Assembly: GCA_017608725.1 (NCBI GenBank)
Contig: JAFCFG010000051.1
Coordinates: 1-6,781 of the forward strand
Origin: Candidatus Iainarchaeum sp.
Lineage (GTDB): Archaea; Iainarchaeota; Iainarchaeia; Iainarchaeales; GCA-2688035
Direction of reading: 5' to 3'
Length of the DNA stretch: 6,781 bases
Position numbers and translations under genes: made by a program. The notes below the pieces were generated by a model. It was not told where the DNA came from. It searched no databases and was given only the letters and a program-made list of their open reading frames with translations. This document shows positions 4,876 through 6,781 of the stretch, piece by piece. The first letter of the stretch is position 1; every line of letters begins with the position of its first letter.

Positions 4876-6372
4876 ATGAATGTAAAAAAGCTTGCATTGG
4901 TTTTAATCCTTTCCCTTTTCCTGATTCAATTAAGCGGGTTTGCGGCTGCGCAGGCTGCATTTAACCAAGTTGCGGTGCATTATCAAGGAAGCTGGCAGTG
5001 GTGGGCAGATGACTATGAGCAGTTAACCCTGAAGCCTGATACCGGTGGGATGTCACTTAGAGAAGAGTTTGATTTTGATGTAGATAACCCAAATGAGAGG
5101 ACAATTACTGTGAGCTATTTGGGTCAGCATTATACAATAGATGCACCAAAGAGCCAGCTTGGAGACCAGTGGGTAAATTTCATTGTTAAAAAGAATGGTC
5201 AACAATGTGGCCAAAAAGCAGAATTTTTGCCTCTGCTAAGTAATGCAGTGATAGATCTGTCAGGAGAATGCGGGATAAAAATCTGGGCAAATTGGGAAAC
5301 ACGAGTCACTCCCTTTGAAACCGATATGACGATAGAGAAAATACTGATTACCGCTGAAGAAATAAACAGAGCACAGAATGAATACTTCAAAAATGGGAAT
5401 AAAGATAGAATTAGGGCCTTGGCTAATATGATTAAAACAGCAAATATAAAGCTTAGAGTGTTAGAGAAAGACAACCCAAATGACTTCATCGACGGTGAGC
5501 TTTTCTTTGTCCATGCAAAAACCGAATACTTTGATGAGGAAGACACTAGCGGGAAAACAAAATCATTAATTATAACGGAGAATCTAGATGTAAAGTATGT
5601 AATAGTTATTCCTGAACAGTGGAGTACTGAGTTTCTGGTTTATAAACCGGCTCAAGAAATGAAATTTTCTTCAATTGTTTCTTTCAGCCAATTAACAGAA
5701 AAACTACATAGCTCTGAAATGCAGCAAATCCCCATTAGGGAGATTGATGTAGATGCTCTTGAAACGATAATAAGAACTAGTGCAGAAATTGCTGGTCCTG
5801 CTGCAGTAACAACAGCTGCGTTATATGCCAGTGGAGCAACATTAGCGATGTATTATACTGGCGGCTTGGCTTTAGGAGGAACTGCTGCTGCTGGAACTGT
5901 TGCTGCAACTGGCGGTACAATATTGATAATCGCTCCTGTTGCAGGAGTTACATATACAATCATTGAAGGGAGTAATACGCATACAATGATAACAGAAGAC
6001 GGTGAACTAATCTTTAATTGGGACAGAGAATATTGGACTTGGAGCACTGAGGGAAAAATAAACTTCATTCTATTGAAAAAAGATCTTGGAACAACAGCTT
6101 CAGTGCTGCCAACACCAACAGGAGACAAAACAGGCGCAATTTTTATTGAGTTTAAGGAATTTCCAGAAGGAAGGGGCAAGGAAAATGTCTTGGTTTCAGT
6201 TGAGAATGTTGATATTACAACAAAATGGTTTGGGAACAAGCTCATAGTTTATGGCTTAACACCAAACCAGAAGTATGATGAAATAAAAGTGATACTTGCA
6301 GGAAAAATAGTTACTTACCCAAACATAACTGCAAGAGAATTTGACAAGGGGTTGCTTGACGACCTGCCATAA
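4876..6372 (+). CDS. secreted or membrane-inserted 498-residue protein with internal Gly/Ala-rich hydrophobic block, unknown family
   Basis: I do not recognise the family. Residues 1-26 are a signal peptide (MNVKKLALVLILSLFLIQLS, then GFAAAQA with a likely cut after Ala). Residues 27-150 are beta-rich and aromatic (SWQWW near 39-43), with Cys111 and Cys132 well placed for a disulfide. About 150-200 is helical and charged; 200-285 returns to strands (SLIITENLDVKYVIVIPEQW). Residues 305-364 are an uncharged Gly/Ala/Thr block rich in GG pairs (GGLALGGTAAAGTVAATGG, 329-347), enough for two membrane passes or a glycine-zipper hairpin. A C-terminal beta domain follows (from about 370, ending in AREFDKGLLDDLP). 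With a cleaved signal, a hairpin insertion would leave both flanking domains outside the cell. It is co-directional and tightly spaced with its neighbours (1 base upstream, 13 downstream). A surface or adhesion role, or a membrane-active one, is inferred only. Confidence 0.85.
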   Translation: MNVKKLALVLILSLFLIQLSGFAAAQAAFNQVAVHYQGSWQWWADDYEQLTLKPDTGGMSLREEFDFDVDNPNERTITVSYLGQHYTIDAPKSQLGDQWVNFIVKKNGQQCGQKAEFLPLLSNAVIDLSGECGIKIWANWETRVTPFETDMTIEKILITAEEINRAQNEYFKNGNKDRIRALANMIKTANIKLRVLEKDNPNDFIDGELFFVHAKTEYFDEEDTSGKTKSLIITENLDVKYVIVIPEQWSTEFLVYKPAQEMKFSSIVSFSQLTEKLHSSEMQQIPIREIDVDALETIIRTSAEIAGPAAVTTAALYASGATLAMYYTGGLALGGTAAAGTVAATGGTILIIAPVAGVTYTIIEGSNTHTMITEDGELIFNWDREYWTWSTEGKINFILLKKDLGTTASVLPTPTGDKTGAIFIEFKEFPEGRGKENVLVSVENVDITTKWFGNKLIVYGLTPNQKYDEIKVILAGKIVTYPNITAREFDKGLLDDLP

Positions 6373-6374
6373 AA

Positions 6375-6380
6375 GGTGAT
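6375..6380 (+). promoter_or_regulatory. Shine-Dalgarno GGTGAT of the PKD-domain gene
   Basis: GGTGAT is a perfect match to the 3' end of archaeal 16S rRNA and lies five bases before ATG 6386. A nearer ATG at 6381 reads ATG AAA TGA and stops at once, so the spacing selects 6386 as the true start. Confidence 0.75.
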
Positions 6381-6385
6381 ATGAA

Positions 6386-6781
6386 ATGAAAAACAAAATT
6401 TTGATTGTGTCGGCAATTTTGCTATTCCTAATACCCGTGATTTTTTCCTCACTTCCAACAGACATAACAATTACCCAAGACATGTGGGGAACAAGTTCAA
6501 CTCAGCCAACCGCTGCTTCCAGCACTGCTACAGATTTTGATGTAGCAATAGTAAAGCCAGATGTTTCCAAGCGAGAAACCTTTGAAGTTGATGAAGAAAT
6601 CCCGTTTGAAGGACAATACCTTGGCCCAAGGACTGCTGACAGCTGGAGATGGGACTTTAGCGATAACACAACTGCACTCACACAGACAACAACCCATAAC
6701 TATTCCAAAGCAGGAAAGTATGAAGTTAGGCTGAGTGTTATTGATGATGGAAAGCAGGCTAATGCAGCAATCTATGTGACA
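6386..6781 (+). CDS. secreted PKD-domain protein, N-terminal part (cut by window end)
   Basis: An open frame of 132 codons that runs off the window. Residues 1-22 are a signal peptide or anchor (MKNKILIVSAILLFLIPVIF). Residues 25-50 are a Ser/Thr-rich spacer (TSSTQPTAASSTATD) of the kind that is often glycosylated on surface proteins. From about residue 52 a PKD domain begins: DSWRWDFSDN (85-94) is the WDFGD core with Ser for Gly, followed by THNYSKAGKYEVRLSVID (103-120), the HxY...GxYxVxLxV signature. PKD domains are Ig-like beta sandwiches found in archaeal surface-layer proteins and secreted enzymes, where they space or bind. What lies after it (more PKD repeats, an enzyme or an anchor) is outside the window. 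It is third in the run of exported proteins, 13 bases after the previous stop, so probably in the same message. Confidence 0.88.
   Translation, partial: MKNKILIVSAILLFLIPVIFSSLPTDITITQDMWGTSSTQPTAASSTATDFDVAIVKPDVSKRETFEVDEEIPFEGQYLGPRTADSWRWDFSDNTTALTQTTTHNYSKAGKYEVRLSVIDDGKQANAAIYVT

Noticed and set aside
5199..6245. Minus-strand open frames inside the 498-residue gene
   Set aside because: The sense frame has a signal peptide, Shine-Dalgarno and a continuous domain layout; the antisense frames have none.
1..6781. CRISPR array, tRNA, rRNA, insertion sequence or transposase
   Set aside because: No regularly spaced repeats, cloverleaf-like segments, rRNA cores, transposase motifs or flanking terminal repeats were seen; gaps between genes are all under 130 bases.

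Overview
The window looks archaeal. The partial tryptophanyl-tRNA synthetase at the left edge has the archaeal/eukaryotic-type C-terminal half with a KMSAS signature. Promoters are TATA-like (one is a perfect TTTATATA), Shine-Dalgarno sequences are of the GGTGAT/GGAGTG type, and small ribbon-helix-helix, AbrB-like and winged-helix regulators sit beside a surface protein with a PKD domain. Lysine-rich, compact, tightly packed genes would suit a small-genome lineage such as a DPANN archaeon, but that placement is a guess made without any search.

Left part (1-460): the 3' end of trpS on the + strand meets a minus-strand block in a short convergent gap that holds T-tracts for both directions and one inverted repeat.

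Middle part (461-4177, all on the minus strand, read right to left): trxB-like flavoprotein disulfide reductase, overlapping by 8 bases a class I SAM methyltransferase; then a 40-bp almost perfect AT palindrome carrying TATA boxes; then a ribbon-helix-helix regulator starting at TTG, overlapping by one base (TGATG) a very basic 148-residue orphan; then, after a 124-base gap, an AbrB-like/winged-helix fusion whose TAG abuts the ATG (TAGATG) of a UspA-fold protein lacking the ATP-binding glycines. These form three probable transcription units with strong translational coupling within each pair. The reductase has an AhpF-like pyridine-nucleotide site (acidic residue after the second strand, no HRRxxxR), so NADH rather than NADPH is the likelier donor.

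Right part (4178-6781, + strand): a divergent promoter region followed by three co-oriented genes for exported proteins. They encode a membrane-anchored helical protein of 192 residues, a 498-residue secreted protein with an internal 60-residue Gly/Ala-rich hydrophobic block, and a secreted PKD-domain protein cut off by the window end. The first two are unrecognised families. This segment looks AT-richer than the left part and is the least explained.

The strongest leads for something undescribed are the palindrome/RHH/basic-orphan module, which is arranged like a self-regulated toxin-antitoxin pair without a known toxin fold, and the exported three-gene cluster.
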